Source of the DNA: Deinococcales bacterium
Lineage (GTDB): Bacteria; Deinococcota; Deinococci; Deinococcales; JAAFIG01
Length of the DNA: 57,864 bases
Assembly: GCA_025352125.1 (NCBI GenBank)
Contig: JANXTZ010000066.1
Coordinates: 1-57,864, forward strand
Reading direction: 5' to 3'
The notes below the pieces were generated by a model that was not told the DNA's origin, did no database searches, and worked only from the letters and a program-made list of their open reading frames with translations. Positions 49,150-57,862 of this stretch are shown one piece after another (positions within the stretch are counted from its first letter, which is position 1; every line of letters begins with the position of its first letter). Made by a program: the position numbers and the translations under genes.

Positions 49150-50739
49150 ATGCAAACCATCAATCAAACCATGCCAGCTCGAGCCGTGCCAAACAACACG
49201 CCGATGCTCGAGATGACAGCAATCACCAAACGGTTCCCTGGCGTGATTGCACTGGACCAAGTTTCGTTGGCTGTTTATCCATTTGAAGTCCATGCGCTTA
49301 TGGGCGAAAACGGGGCGGGCAAAAGTACGCTGATGAAAATTTTGACGGGCGTCTACACGCTCGACGACGGCAAAATCACGCTCGAGGGACAGGCTTTTGT
49401 TGCGTCGGACCCGCGCAACGCGCAACGCAACGGGCTGGCGATTATTCATCAGGAACTCAATCAAGTGATGGAGCTCAGCGCGTTTGAAAATTTCTTTTTG
49501 GGACGCGAAAAGCGCAATCGTTTTGGCATGATCGACAACACCTTCATGCGCCAAGAAACAAGACGCTGGCTGCATGAGCTGGGCTTGGAAATCGACCCAG
49601 ACAGCAAAATCAAGAACCTGCGGGTTGCCGAACGCCAACTGCTCGAGATTGCCAAAGCCATCTCTCAGAACGCCAGGGTCTTGGTGATGGACGAACCGAC
49701 CACCGCCCTGAACGCCAGTGAGGTCAAGCAGTTGTTCGAGGTCATCTCGAGGTTGCGCGATTCGGGCATGGGCATTGTTTACATCTCGCACCGAATGGAC
49801 GAGATTTTTACGATCTCGAACCGCATCACGGTGCTGCGCGACGGCAAACTGGTGGGTTCAAAACTGAGCGGCGATATGACCCGCGACAGCCTGATTACCA
49901 TGATGGTCGGACGCGAATTGAGGGAGTTGTACCCAACAGGCACTCGAGAAATCGGCGCAGTGGTGCTCGAGGTGAATGGTTTGGCACTCAAAGCCACGGC
50001 GGGACGGCAGGCATTAAGTGATGTTTCGTTCAGGGTGAACGCAGGTGAAATTGTTGGACTTGCAGGTTTGTTGGGCGCGGGTCGAACCGAGTTGCTCGAA
50101 ACCATTTACGGTGTGCCAAACACGGCGCTGGTCAGTGGCAAGATTAAAATTGGTACAAATCAAACCCGTTTCAAATCGCCGCACCACGCCATCAAGCAGG
50201 GCATTGGTTTTATCACCGAAGACCGCAAAGGGCAAAGTTTGATTTTGACGCGCTCGGTGCTCGAGAATGTCAGCCTTGCAGCTTTGAACCGTTTCAGAAA
50301 TGGCATGTTCTTAAATTTGAAAACCGAAACCAAAGAGGTTGGAGCGATGGTCAAACAATTGCGCGTCAAAACCCCCAACCTCGAGACGCCAGTCGTGGCG
50401 CTTTCGGGCGGCAATCAACAAAAAGTGGTGCTGGCAAAATTCTTACTCAACACGCCAAAACTGTTCTTGCTCGACGAACCAACCCAGGGCATCGACGTTG
50501 GCGCAAAAGCCGAAATTTACACGTTGATTGACCGCCTCGCTGGGCAAGGCACCGCTGTGCTGCTCGCCTCGAGCGACATGCCCGAATTGCTGGCGTTGTG
50601 CGACCGTATTCTGGTGATGTGCGAGGGTCGAATTGCCGGAGAATTAAGCCGTTCAGACGCGACCCAAGAAAAAATCCTTGACCTTGCCACCAGCTTTGCC
50701 AGCGATACTCGAGCCTCAAATCCACGGGGGAACGCATGA
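49150..50739 (+). CDS. RbsA-like sugar ABC ATPase (operon copy)
   Basis: The 529-residue double ATPase has Walker A GENGAGKSTL, LRVAERQLLEIAKAI and VLVMDEPTTAL in the first half. The second half has a degenerate P-loop GLLGAGRTEL, ALSGGNQQKVVLAKFL and LLDEPTQGIDVG. ATG 49150 (MQTINQTMPARA) follows an AAAGGA site. It overlaps the permease gene by ATGA and is followed by the binding protein, forming a ribose-type import operon. Confidence 0.93.
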   Translation: MQTINQTMPARAVPNNTPMLEMTAITKRFPGVIALDQVSLAVYPFEVHALMGENGAGKSTLMKILTGVYTLDDGKITLEGQAFVASDPRNAQRNGLAIIHQELNQVMELSAFENFFLGREKRNRFGMIDNTFMRQETRRWLHELGLEIDPDSKIKNLRVAERQLLEIAKAISQNARVLVMDEPTTALNASEVKQLFEVISRLRDSGMGIVYISHRMDEIFTISNRITVLRDGKLVGSKLSGDMTRDSLITMMVGRELRELYPTGTREIGAVVLEVNGLALKATAGRQALSDVSFRVNAGEIVGLAGLLGAGRTELLETIYGVPNTALVSGKIKIGTNQTRFKSPHHAIKQGIGFITEDRKGQSLILTRSVLENVSLAALNRFRNGMFLNLKTETKEVGAMVKQLRVKTPNLETPVVALSGGNQQKVVLAKFLLNTPKLFLLDEPTQGIDVGAKAEIYTLIDRLAGQGTAVLLASSDMPELLALCDRILVMCEGRIAGELSRSDATQEKILDLATSFASDTRASNPRGNA

Positions 50740-51751
50740 TCTCAAGTCCAGCCCAAACCAGTCGGCGCAGCAGCAATCAAAAACGAATCCTCGAGACGGC
50801 ACTGCGTTTTCAAGGTTACCTGGGTTTGCTGATTGTCTTCGTGCTCGGCGCGGCGTTCTCGCCCGTGCGCGACAACAGCAATTTATTCTTGGACATCACC
50901 AACCAAATGAACATCGTGCGTTACGTTGCCACCACCGGCATTATTGCCATCGGCATGACACTGGTGATTCTGATTGGCGAAATTGACCTGAGCGTCGGCT
51001 CGATGCTCGCCTTCGTCGCCACCCTGACCGCGTTTTTGCTGACCACCGGCGGCATGGGCACGCTCGAGACGCTGGCGATCGTGCTGCTGGCGCGGGACTG
51101 GGGTTTGTCAACGGTGCCATCACCACAGGCTTGCGCATCCCATCGTTTGTCGTGACCCTCGCCATGATGAGTTTCGCTCGAGGTTTGGCGCGGTTGTTGT
51201 TCGGCGGTATTGCGGTACCATTATTGGGTGTTTCGATGGGCGGCAACGCACCCGAAAGCGCATTTTTCTTCGAGCAACGGATTCTGGGCGGAATCCCCGT
51301 ACCAGCCCTGATGATGTTTTTGGTGGCGCTGCTGGCGGCTTTGTTGCTGCGTTTTACCGCCTTTGGTCGTCATGTTTACGCCGTGGGCGGTAACGCCATT
51401 GCCGCACGACTTTCTGGTGTTCGGGTGGACATGACCAAAATCATTGTCTTCTCGATTTGCGGCGCACTGACCGCGCTGGCAGCGTTCATGCAAGCCATTC
51501 AACTCCATCAAGGCGCACCAAACGACGGCATCGCCTACGAGCTGACCGCCATCGCTGCCGTGGTCATCGGTGGTACAAGCTTGCAAGGTGGCATCGGCTC
51601 AATTGTCGGGTCGGTGGCGGGCGCGTGGATGCTCGGCATGATTGACAACATTCTCAACCTCAACAACGTCGAATCTGACGTGCAACTTCTGATTAAAGGC
51701 GGTTTGATTGTGGCGGCGGTGGCGCTGCAACGCCTGCAACGTCGGGCTTGA
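50736..51751 (+). pseudogene. RbsC-like sugar permease with a one-base deletion
   Basis: The first frame (50736 to about 51090) encodes TGIIAIGMTLVILIGEIDLS, typical of RbsC/MglC permeases, and runs out of frame at CTGCTGGCGCGGGACTGG (51083-51100). In the next frame the family sequence resumes at once as GLGFVNGAITTGLRIPSFVV and continues through VGGNAIAARLSGVRVD and GGTSLQGGIGSIVGSVAGAW to 51751. Restoring one G (GCGGCGGGA) gives one protein of about 338 residues with about nine helices. Since the ATPase and binding protein around it are intact, a sequencing error is as likely as a real mutation. Confidence 0.85.
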
Positions 51752-52040
51752 AACTCGAGCCAAATAAACCAAAAGAGATCACATTTGCAAAACCCGTAGG
51801 GTGCGTCGTGCCCACCAATGATACGTGCATAACAGTGCACATGGCGTAGCCTGCCCGAACAATTTTAATCTCAAGCATCCTCAAATTTAAGGGAGGTGAT
51901 GCACGGCAGCGAGGGCAAGAACAAGCGCGAAACGGACTGGAAACCACACGCGCTGATTCGCCTCCCTCGCCACCACAGACAAGCGTTTTATGCCGTCCGA
52001 AGGTAGGTTAGCACATCGCCGATTTTTCAAGGAGAGATTT
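51752..52040 (+). other. 289-bp intergenic region before the sugar-binding protein gene
   Basis: It contains GTAGGGTGCGTCGTGCCCACC-like sequence (about 51797-51817, written here in part only), a type of short dispersed repeat seen in many bacteria, followed by a small GTGCA/TGCAC dyad. A 35-codon frame (51899-52006) with GGGAGGTG upstream is probably not a gene. AAGGAG just before 52041 serves the binding protein. No separate promoter is evident. Confidence 0.4.
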
Positions 52041-53015
52041 ATGAAACTTTTCAAACCCCTGTCAATCCTCGCCGCAGCCGCCACACTTGGCTTGATTGCG
52101 GTACAGCAACACTCGAGCGCCCAGACCAAGCAATACCTGATTGGCTTCTCGCAACTGGCATTCGATGACCCGTGGCGTGTGGCGTTCAACAACCAGATGA
52201 ACAAAGCCGCAGGCAAGTATTCGGACTTTAAATTGGTCACGGTCAACGCGCAACGCGACAGCGCCAAGCAGGTTGCAGATGTCGAAAACCTGGTGCAACA
52301 AAAAATTGATCTGTTGATTATTTCACCGAACGAAGCTGCACCGTTAACCACGATTGTCAAAAAAGTCTACGACTCTGGCATTCCAGTGATTGTCCTTGAC
52401 CGCAACGTGCTCGGCGAGGCTTACACGATGTTTATCGGCGCGGACAACAAATTTATCGGCACCAAAGCCGGCGCTTACGTCGCCAAATGGTGCACCACCA
52501 TGAAATACCGCCCCTGCAACGTGCTCGAGGTGACTGGTCTTTCGGGTTCGACCCCAGCCCAAGAGCGCGGCGCGGGCTTCCGTGAGGGCATCAAAAAGAA
52601 CCGCAATATCAAGATTCTCTCGAGCGTTACTAGCGAATGGCAGAAGGTCAAAGCCTTGCCTGCCGCCGCCGCCGCCTTCCAAGCCAAAACCAATTTTCAT
52701 GTGGTTTATGCGCACAATGACGATTCCGCCGAGGGTGCGTACATCGCCGCGCAAAATGCCAATTTGGATTTGAAGAAAATGTTGTTTCTGGGTATCGATG
52801 GTTTGCCCGACAAGAACGGCGCAATCGTCAGCATCTTGCAGGGTCGTTTGGGCGCGACGTTCGTGTACCCGAACGGTGCAGCCGAAGCCATTGACTGGGC
52901 ACACAAAATCCTGACCAAGGGCGAGAAACCACCCAAGAAAATCACGCTCGGCACAGACGAAATCACCACTGAGAACGCTAAAGCCGCCTGCGAAAAATAC
53001 GATTGCGAAAAGTAA
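52041..53015 (+). CDS. periplasmic sugar-binding protein of the ABC importer
   Basis: The 324-residue protein has a signal peptide (MKLFKPLSILAAAATLGLIA) and the Peripla_BP_4 fold: IGFSQLAFDDPWRVAFN, DLLIISPNEAAPLTTIV, IPVIVLDRNV, LEVTGLSGSTPAQERGAGF, VVYAHNDDSAEGAYIAA. This class binds ribose, xylose, galactose and similar sugars, and its ABC transporters use RbsA/RbsC-like partners as encoded upstream. An AAGGAG site supports the start. A CTCGAG-containing terminator follows. Confidence 0.92.
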   Translation: MKLFKPLSILAAAATLGLIAVQQHSSAQTKQYLIGFSQLAFDDPWRVAFNNQMNKAAGKYSDFKLVTVNAQRDSAKQVADVENLVQQKIDLLIISPNEAAPLTTIVKKVYDSGIPVIVLDRNVLGEAYTMFIGADNKFIGTKAGAYVAKWCTTMKYRPCNVLEVTGLSGSTPAQERGAGFREGIKKNRNIKILSSVTSEWQKVKALPAAAAAFQAKTNFHVVYAHNDDSAEGAYIAAQNANLDLKKMLFLGIDGLPDKNGAIVSILQGRLGATFVYPNGAAEAIDWAHKILTKGEKPPKKITLGTDEITTENAKAACEKYDCEK

Positions 53016-53034
53016 ATTTCAGATCACGACATGA

Positions 53035-53066
53035 CGCTCGAGGGTTTGATCTCTCGAGCGTTTTTG
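53035..53066 (+). terminator. intrinsic terminator after the sugar-binding protein gene
   Basis: CGCTCGAG and CTCGAGCG form a perfect 8-bp stem around a 10-nt loop and are followed by TTTTT. Both arms are extended CTCGAG sites. Confidence 0.85.
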
Positions 53067-53228
53067 TGACGTAAAATCTCGTACAACATCAAACTTTCCG
53101 CCACCCCAAACTTGCGCGAATCGCTCGAGTTAGACATTGAAATTTTTTAGTAATGCTCAACCGTGTCTGAACAAATCTCGAGTGATTACGCACTTTTCTT
53201 ACGAATGCTCCAATCAAACCAGATTTTC
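53067..53228. other. convergent intergenic region with an 11-bp direct repeat
   Basis: CCAATCAAAC occurs twice (53212-53221 and 53234-53243), the second copy reaching into the phnE-like gene end. No terminator stem for the minus-strand operon is obvious. I see no gene. Confidence 0.3.
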
Positions 53229-55070
53229 TTATCCAATCAAACGTCGGCGCACCAGAGCGCTGATGAAATCCAGTACATTCACCATGACAATCACCACCAA
53301 CACGCAAACGCCCAACTGTTCGTACTTGCCGCTGCGCATGGTTTCTTGAATCAAAAAGCCAATACCGCCCGCGCCAACAAACCCCAGGATTGCCGACACG
53401 CGAAAGTTAATCTCGAAACGGTAGACGGTGTAGGAAACCAGCAGAGGGAGTATTTGCGGCAGCACCGCCCAGCGAACCACGCTCGTGCCTGGAGCGCCGC
53501 TCGCCTCGAGCGCCTCGATGGGTCCTTTGTCGGCATTTTCGATGGCTTCAGAATATAACTTTCCCAAATCGGCGGAGGAGTGAATTGCCATGGCGAGCAC
53601 ACCAGCGAACGGTCCCAAACCGACGGCGGAAACAAACACGAGCGCCAGAATTAAAGTGTCCACACCGCGATTGATGTTAAAGCCAACCCTGGTCAGAACG
53701 TACAAAATGCGTCCGATCAGACTTTTGAAAGTGAGGTTGCGAGCTGCAAGCAGTGACAATGGCAGGGCAATCAACGCCGCCAGTGAAGTCCCAACAAAAG
53801 CCGTGGCAACGGTGATGGTGGTGGCTTTCAGCACATCGCCCAGAATCCCTTGAAAATCTGGGTTGATGGCGCGACCCACAATCAAGGACATGAACGGGAA
53901 TTTCTCGAGCAGGACGGAAAGATTAAATTCGACGGCGTGAAATCCAAAACCGAGCAGGGCAATCAAACCTGCCAGAATCAGACCGCTTTGCAAATCGGCT
54001 GCCTCGAGCGCCTCATCACCGCGCACCAGCAAGCCAACACCGCCCATGAGTGCCAAAATCGAGAACAGCAACCACGTGCCAAAACCGTAACGAACTTGAT
54101 CTGGGAAGACACGGCGCACACCAGCATCGCTCGAGTCACGTCCCAAACCGGTTTCGGCGAGGTCGCGCTCGATCACGTAACCCGATGGCAATTCTTTGGC
54201 GCTCGAGATTTTGCCCCAGGGTTTGCTGTCCCCGACCCTGGCTTGTTGTTCGTGCAGCAAATTAAATTTGCGTCTCGCATCCAACCAATCGCTTTGAGCG
54301 CGTGAAAACTCGAGTTTGGTCGCATCACTCGAGATGGCAAGTCCTTGTTTGGCGTTCTCGAGCCTGGTTTCGGCGGTTTTCAAGCTGTTTTGGGCGGTTG
54401 TCCAGTCGGCAAGAATTCGGGCGCGTTCTTCGTTTACGCGCTCCAAATCTTCGTTGAATTCTTGGGCGAGTTTGGCGTCGTTGGCGGTATTGAACGGGCT
54501 TGTGACTTTGTAATAACCGCGTAACGAGTCAAAAGTGGTGGGTGCGCCACTGCCGGAGAGATACACGCCGAAAGCCACCGCCAGCACAGCCCCAAAGCCG
54601 AGCGTGACCACACGTTGCCGTCCTGCGGGGTACATCAGGGCAAGCAAACCCACAATGGCAATCACAATCACTGGCAGGGACACCTCGAGAACGCCAGACA
54701 ATCCCGAAATTTGAATCAGAAATTGTTGTTGTGTTGTCCAAAACCAGGACATGCCCAAAGCCACCGCGCCGAGCAGCACACCCAAACCAGCCGTGACTCG
54801 AGTGTTTAGTTTGATGCGCCAAATCACGAACAGTGCCAGTCCTGCCAGAACGGGTGCGAGCCACAACCACGGCGCAACGCCAGACAATCCGAGCGGTGTG
54901 GGGGTGATGGTGTACCTCGAGAGCGTGCCGTAGACCGCCGAGAAAGGTTGCAGTGCAAACGAGAACAGCAATCCCACCGCGCCCGCCACAATCAAGCGCC
55001 GTGCCGACCCTCGAGCCAGCAGGGTGGCGAGGCTTAAGAGAATGCCAATCATTACGTATGTGGTGGTCAT
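53229..55070 (-). CDS. phnE: PhnE-like phosphonate-type ABC permease with long N-terminal extension
   Basis: The 613-residue protein ends in a normal PhnE permease (about residues 390-613). It carries the EAA loop EALEASGAPGTSVVRWAVLP and the final GAGGIGFLIQETMRSGKYEQ. The first 390 residues are unusual: about five membrane helices, then a soluble coiled coil (LAQEFNEDLERVNEERARIL, SLKTAETRLENAKQGLA), then two further helices. It overlaps phnC by ATGA. The transporter family imports phosphonates, phosphite or phosphate. The extension could be a sensor or an assembly region. Confidence 0.88.
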   Translation of the reverse strand: MTTTYVMIGILLSLATLLARGSARRLIVAGAVGLLFSFALQPFSAVYGTLSRYTITPTPLGLSGVAPWLWLAPVLAGLALFVIWRIKLNTRVTAGLGVLLGAVALGMSWFWTTQQQFLIQISGLSGVLEVSLPVIVIAIVGLLALMYPAGRQRVVTLGFGAVLAVAFGVYLSGSGAPTTFDSLRGYYKVTSPFNTANDAKLAQEFNEDLERVNEERARILADWTTAQNSLKTAETRLENAKQGLAISSDATKLEFSRAQSDWLDARRKFNLLHEQQARVGDSKPWGKISSAKELPSGYVIERDLAETGLGRDSSDAGVRRVFPDQVRYGFGTWLLFSILALMGGVGLLVRGDEALEAADLQSGLILAGLIALLGFGFHAVEFNLSVLLEKFPFMSLIVGRAINPDFQGILGDVLKATTITVATAFVGTSLAALIALPLSLLAARNLTFKSLIGRILYVLTRVGFNINRGVDTLILALVFVSAVGLGPFAGVLAMAIHSSADLGKLYSEAIENADKGPIEALEASGAPGTSVVRWAVLPQILPLLVSYTVYRFEINFRVSAILGFVGAGGIGFLIQETMRSGKYEQLGVCVLVVIVMVNVLDFISALVRRRLIG

Positions 55071-55813
55071 AAATCCGCCACGCTTCCGGCATAAACGCGC
55101 TCTTCCTCGAGATGTGTCAGTTGATCTGGCGTACCGTCAAACACGAGTTGTCCCTTGTTAAACCCCAGAATGCGCCCTGCGAAATCTTTGGCGAGTCGCA
55201 ACTCGTGAATGTTGACGATCACGGTCATGCCATCGTCGCAAAAGGATTTTAACAAGCCCATAATCACCCCAGAGAGTTTGGGATCGATGCTGGCAGTGGG
55301 TTCGTCTGCCAGCATGAGTTTGGGTTCTTGCACCAATGCCCTGGCAATCGCCACGCGTTGCTGCTGCCCACCCGACAAGCTCGAGGCTTTGGTGTACATT
55401 TTTTCCTCGAGTCCGACGCGGGTGAGCGCCTGTATGGCTTTGGCTTTGTCGTCGGTGGTGTACAGACCGAACAAACCGCGCAGTCGGTCGTGGTAGCCCA
55501 GCCGCCCAGAAATCACGTTTTCAAACGCAGTCAGCCGCGTGACCAAGTTAAATTGTTGAAAGACAAAACCAATCCGACGCCGCAACTTGCGAAGCTCACG
55601 CCCTTGAGCGAAAGCGATGTCCTCACCCTCGAGCAAAATCTGCCCAGCACTTGGATCGTTCAAACGGTTCAGGCAGCGCATGAAGGTGCTTTTGCCCGCG
55701 CCACTCAAACCGATCACGGCAATAAACTCGCCGTCTTTGATCTGAAGGTTGACGTTATCTAAAGCTCGAGTGCCATCAGGAAAAACTTTGGAAAGGTTTT
55801 TAACTTCGATCAT
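55067..55813 (-). CDS. phnC: PhnC-like ABC ATPase
   Basis: The 248-residue ATPase has Walker A GLSGAGKSTFMRCLNRL, RIGFVFQQFNLV, signature SLSGGQQQRVAIARALV, Walker B LMLADEPTASID and switch VIVNIHELRLAKDFAGRILG. These follow the PhnC pattern closely. It lies between phnD and phnE and is separated from phnD by a perfect hairpin that may lower its expression relative to the binding protein. Confidence 0.93.
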   Translation of the reverse strand: MIEVKNLSKVFPDGTRALDNVNLQIKDGEFIAVIGLSGAGKSTFMRCLNRLNDPSAGQILLEGEDIAFAQGRELRKLRRRIGFVFQQFNLVTRLTAFENVISGRLGYHDRLRGLFGLYTTDDKAKAIQALTRVGLEEKMYTKASSLSGGQQQRVAIARALVQEPKLMLADEPTASIDPKLSGVIMGLLKSFCDDGMTVIVNIHELRLAKDFAGRILGFNKGQLVFDGTPDQLTHLEEERVYAGSVADL

Positions 55814-55833
55814 GGGCGTTCCTCAAAAGAAAC

Positions 55834-55860
55834 AACGCGAGGTGAGATTCACCTCGCGTT
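55834..55860 (-). terminator. intercistronic hairpin between phnD and phnC
   Basis: Arms AACGCGAGGTGA and TCACCTCGCGTT are perfect 12-bp complements around 3 nt. On the minus strand the stem is followed by GTTTCTTTTG, a weak T tract, so it is probably a partial terminator or mRNA stabiliser that keeps phnD mRNA more abundant. Confidence 0.75.
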
Positions 55861-55875
55861 TGGCTCGAATCGCAA

Positions 55876-56787
55876 TTATTTGCGGTATTTGTTGGCTTCA
55901 CGCACAATATCGTAATCGCTGTCTTTGGCGACGGTCAGGGCGTTGATGCGGTACAAATCTTGGAGCATCTTCCTGGTGGCAGGGTTGCTTTTCATGCCAA
56001 TCAACGCACCAACCACTTTAACCACGGTGCTCCGGCAGGCGGTGTTGTAACCAGTCCGAACGGACACGGTATCGCCAGGAATTGGCTTGGAGTATTTCAG
56101 AACACGTATCTTGGCTTGTTGTTCTTTGTCGGTGATAAATTGCGTCCAAGAACCGCTCGTGCCTTTGGTGTTGTTGGCAAACGTCGCACCAACGTCAACG
56201 CTGCCGTTCAAGACCGAGAGCACCACCGCGTCGTGACCACCGGCAAAAACTTCCTTGCCAAAGAATTTATTCGGGTCAAAGCCGTTCAAAGCCAGTGTGG
56301 CTCGAGGGAACAAGAAACCAGCCGCCGAGTTTGGATCGACCCAAGCCACAGTAGCGCCTTGCAAATCAGCAAGGGTTTTGAATCTCGAGTCGGTACGCAC
56401 AATAAATGCCGACCAGTAAAACGGACCCGCCTCACGCACGCTTTTTAAAAGAACATCGGCAATGCCAGCAGCTTTGGCGTCCACGTAACCGCTCGGGTTG
56501 AGCCAAGCAAAATCGAGTTGCCCACTGCGGGTCGCTTCGATCAATCCACGGTAATCCTGGGCGACGCTGGCACGAAATTCGACGCCACGAACCTTGCTTT
56601 CCAAATAATCCGTGATCGGTTTGGCGCTCGCCAAAACCTTGGTCGCGTCTTGGGCGGGGTTAAAACCCATCCGCACCAATCGGCATGATTCCGCATTTTG
56701 TGCGATCACGCCAGCAGGTTGACTCGAGATGGCTGCGACGATTGCGGCGGTGATTGCCCCTGCGATAGCGAAAACTCGTTTTTTCAT
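55876..56787 (-). CDS. phnD: PhnD-like phosphonate/phosphate-binding protein
   Basis: The 303-residue protein has a signal peptide (MKKRVFAIAGAITAAIVAAI) and the PhnD pattern: LVRMGFNPAQDATKVLASAK, LDFAWLNPSGYVDAKA, VAWVDPNSAAGFLFPRATL, AGGHDAVVLSVLNGSVDVGA. It delivers phosphonate, phosphite or a related anion to PhnC/PhnE. An AGGGGG site precedes the ATG. The promoter lies at 56831-56872 with paired 10-bp boxes. Confidence 0.93.
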   Translation of the reverse strand: MKKRVFAIAGAITAAIVAAISSQPAGVIAQNAESCRLVRMGFNPAQDATKVLASAKPITDYLESKVRGVEFRASVAQDYRGLIEATRSGQLDFAWLNPSGYVDAKAAGIADVLLKSVREAGPFYWSAFIVRTDSRFKTLADLQGATVAWVDPNSAAGFLFPRATLALNGFDPNKFFGKEVFAGGHDAVVLSVLNGSVDVGATFANNTKGTSGSWTQFITDKEQQAKIRVLKYSKPIPGDTVSVRTGYNTACRSTVVKVVGALIGMKSNPATRKMLQDLYRINALTVAKDSDYDIVREANKYRK

Positions 56788-56830
56788 ACACGCCCCCTAA
56801 ATTTTACCCGAGCAGCAGTCTCGAGTTCTT

Positions 56831-56872
56831 TTGTCAGCTTAGTGTATTTCACTTGCGTTCAATTGTCAGCTT
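56831..56872 (-). promoter_or_regulatory. phnD promoter flanked by two AAGCTGACAA boxes
   Basis: On the minus strand AAGCTGACAA occurs at 56872-56863 and 56840-56831, 32 bp apart (three helical turns). CTGACA of the first box is the -35 element, with TACACT 17 bp downstream as -10. The spacing and position suggest binding sites for a regulator, perhaps of the phosphate response, though the boxes do not match the E. coli Pho box closely. Confidence 0.5.
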
Positions 56873-57013
56873 TTCGTTGACTTGCCACAAATACTTTGGA
56901 GTTTAAATGGCGGCGGTGACTTCGCTCATTTGGTTTTGAAGCACCGTTTGAACGTGCACGAGGTTTGGCATGAACTGCAAACCTTTGACATTTGAGCGGC
57001 AATACGAGTGACC

Positions 57014-57045
57014 ACTTCCAGCGCTCAAACTCGAGCGTTGGAAGT
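57014..57045. repeat. 13-bp hairpin after the right-end gene
   Basis: ACTTCCAGCGCTC and GAGCGTTGGAAGT pair with one G-T across a 6-nt loop. It lies just downstream (minus strand) of the AT-rich secreted protein gene and may end its transcript, though no T run follows. Confidence 0.6.
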
Positions 57046-57073
57046 CTGTCTTGGGTTCCAAATTGATTTGGGT

Positions 57074-57862
57074 TTACTTCACCGAATAATAAAAATTGAT
57101 CGTTGGGTTGGCTTTTTGATTTTCTAAATCTTTTGTGAAGACAAATTTCTTCTCAGCGATAAGCTGTTTGGTGTATTGATTTGGATTTAACAACAATCCG
57201 ATTTGCAAGTTACCTTTCTTATATGCACTGTCTCCTGGCACCAAACCACACATGTATGACAGCCAGAGTCTTACGGCAATTTTAGAACCTTCAGCATGAT
57301 GAAAGCTAAAATTATAAACTATGTTTTTATCAAAGGTAATTTCACAATTTTTTTCATTGTGATTAGAAAGTTCTTCAATAAGTTCATTTATCGATCCAAC
57401 ATTTGTTTTTTTATTATTCAAGAATTTTTGTATAATACTATCACTCGATACGTTTTTTACGATATCAGATTCATTAAAAAAATCGGTGATTTTTGTATTT
57501 TTTTTATTTTTAAAATCATATGAAATTACCTGTACGTTACCCACGTTTCTTAATGCACAATTCTTTCCAGGATCATCTCTGGATGTTTCAAGATACTGAA
57601 CTTGGTTTTCAATAATTGAAAGCGGTTTAAATGAAATGTAAGAGACACAGCCAATCTGAGTGGGTGCTTTCTCGAGAAGTTTATATTCGTCGTTTTGCGA
57701 CTTAAAATACATCTTTCTTGCCGAAAATAAAAAGGGAGAATTTATTCTCGAGATTTTAAAATCAGAACTACTGCTCCTTATGCGGTAACTATTCATAATT
57801 AGTGATGTTTGATTAAAAACAAAACTCAATAAGATAAAAATTAATGTAGAAATGGTTTTCAT
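57074..57862 (-). CDS. AT-rich secreted protein of unknown function
   Basis: The 262-residue protein starts MKTISTLIFILLSFVFNQTS, a signal peptide. The mature part is rich in Asn, Lys, Ser and Ile, with four cysteines (IGCVSY, KNCALR, KNCEIT, YMCGLVPG). The gene is clearly AT-richer than its neighbours and has only two CTCGAG sites in 789 bp, so it is probably a recent acquisition. I recognise no family. The ATG lies two bases from the window edge, so upstream signals are not visible. A short in-frame open stretch continues after its stop. Confidence 0.65.
   Translation of the reverse strand: MKTISTLIFILLSFVFNQTSLIMNSYRIRSSSSDFKISRINSPFLFSARKMYFKSQNDEYKLLEKAPTQIGCVSYISFKPLSIIENQVQYLETSRDDPGKNCALRNVGNVQVISYDFKNKKNTKITDFFNESDIVKNVSSDSIIQKFLNNKKTNVGSINELIEELSNHNEKNCEITFDKNIVYNFSFHHAEGSKIAVRLWLSYMCGLVPGDSAYKKGNLQIGLLLNPNQYTKQLIAEKKFVFTKDLENQKANPTINFYYSVK

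Noticed and set aside
51797..51850. Complete dispersed repeat or small mobile element
   Set aside because: Only a repeat-like sequence and a weak dyad are visible, with no matching second arm, so no element is called.
51899..52006. 35-codon ORF with a GGGAGGTG site before the sugar-binding protein gene
   Set aside because: The product is Arg- and His-rich low-complexity sequence with no family pattern, and the true binding-protein start has its own AAGGAG site; a chance frame is more likely.
56908..57073. Open stretch after the 57074 gene stop, ending in an encoded LQNQMSEVTAI
   Set aside because: It has no supported start codon, contains a hairpin, and matches no family; kept only as a side note to the right-end gene.
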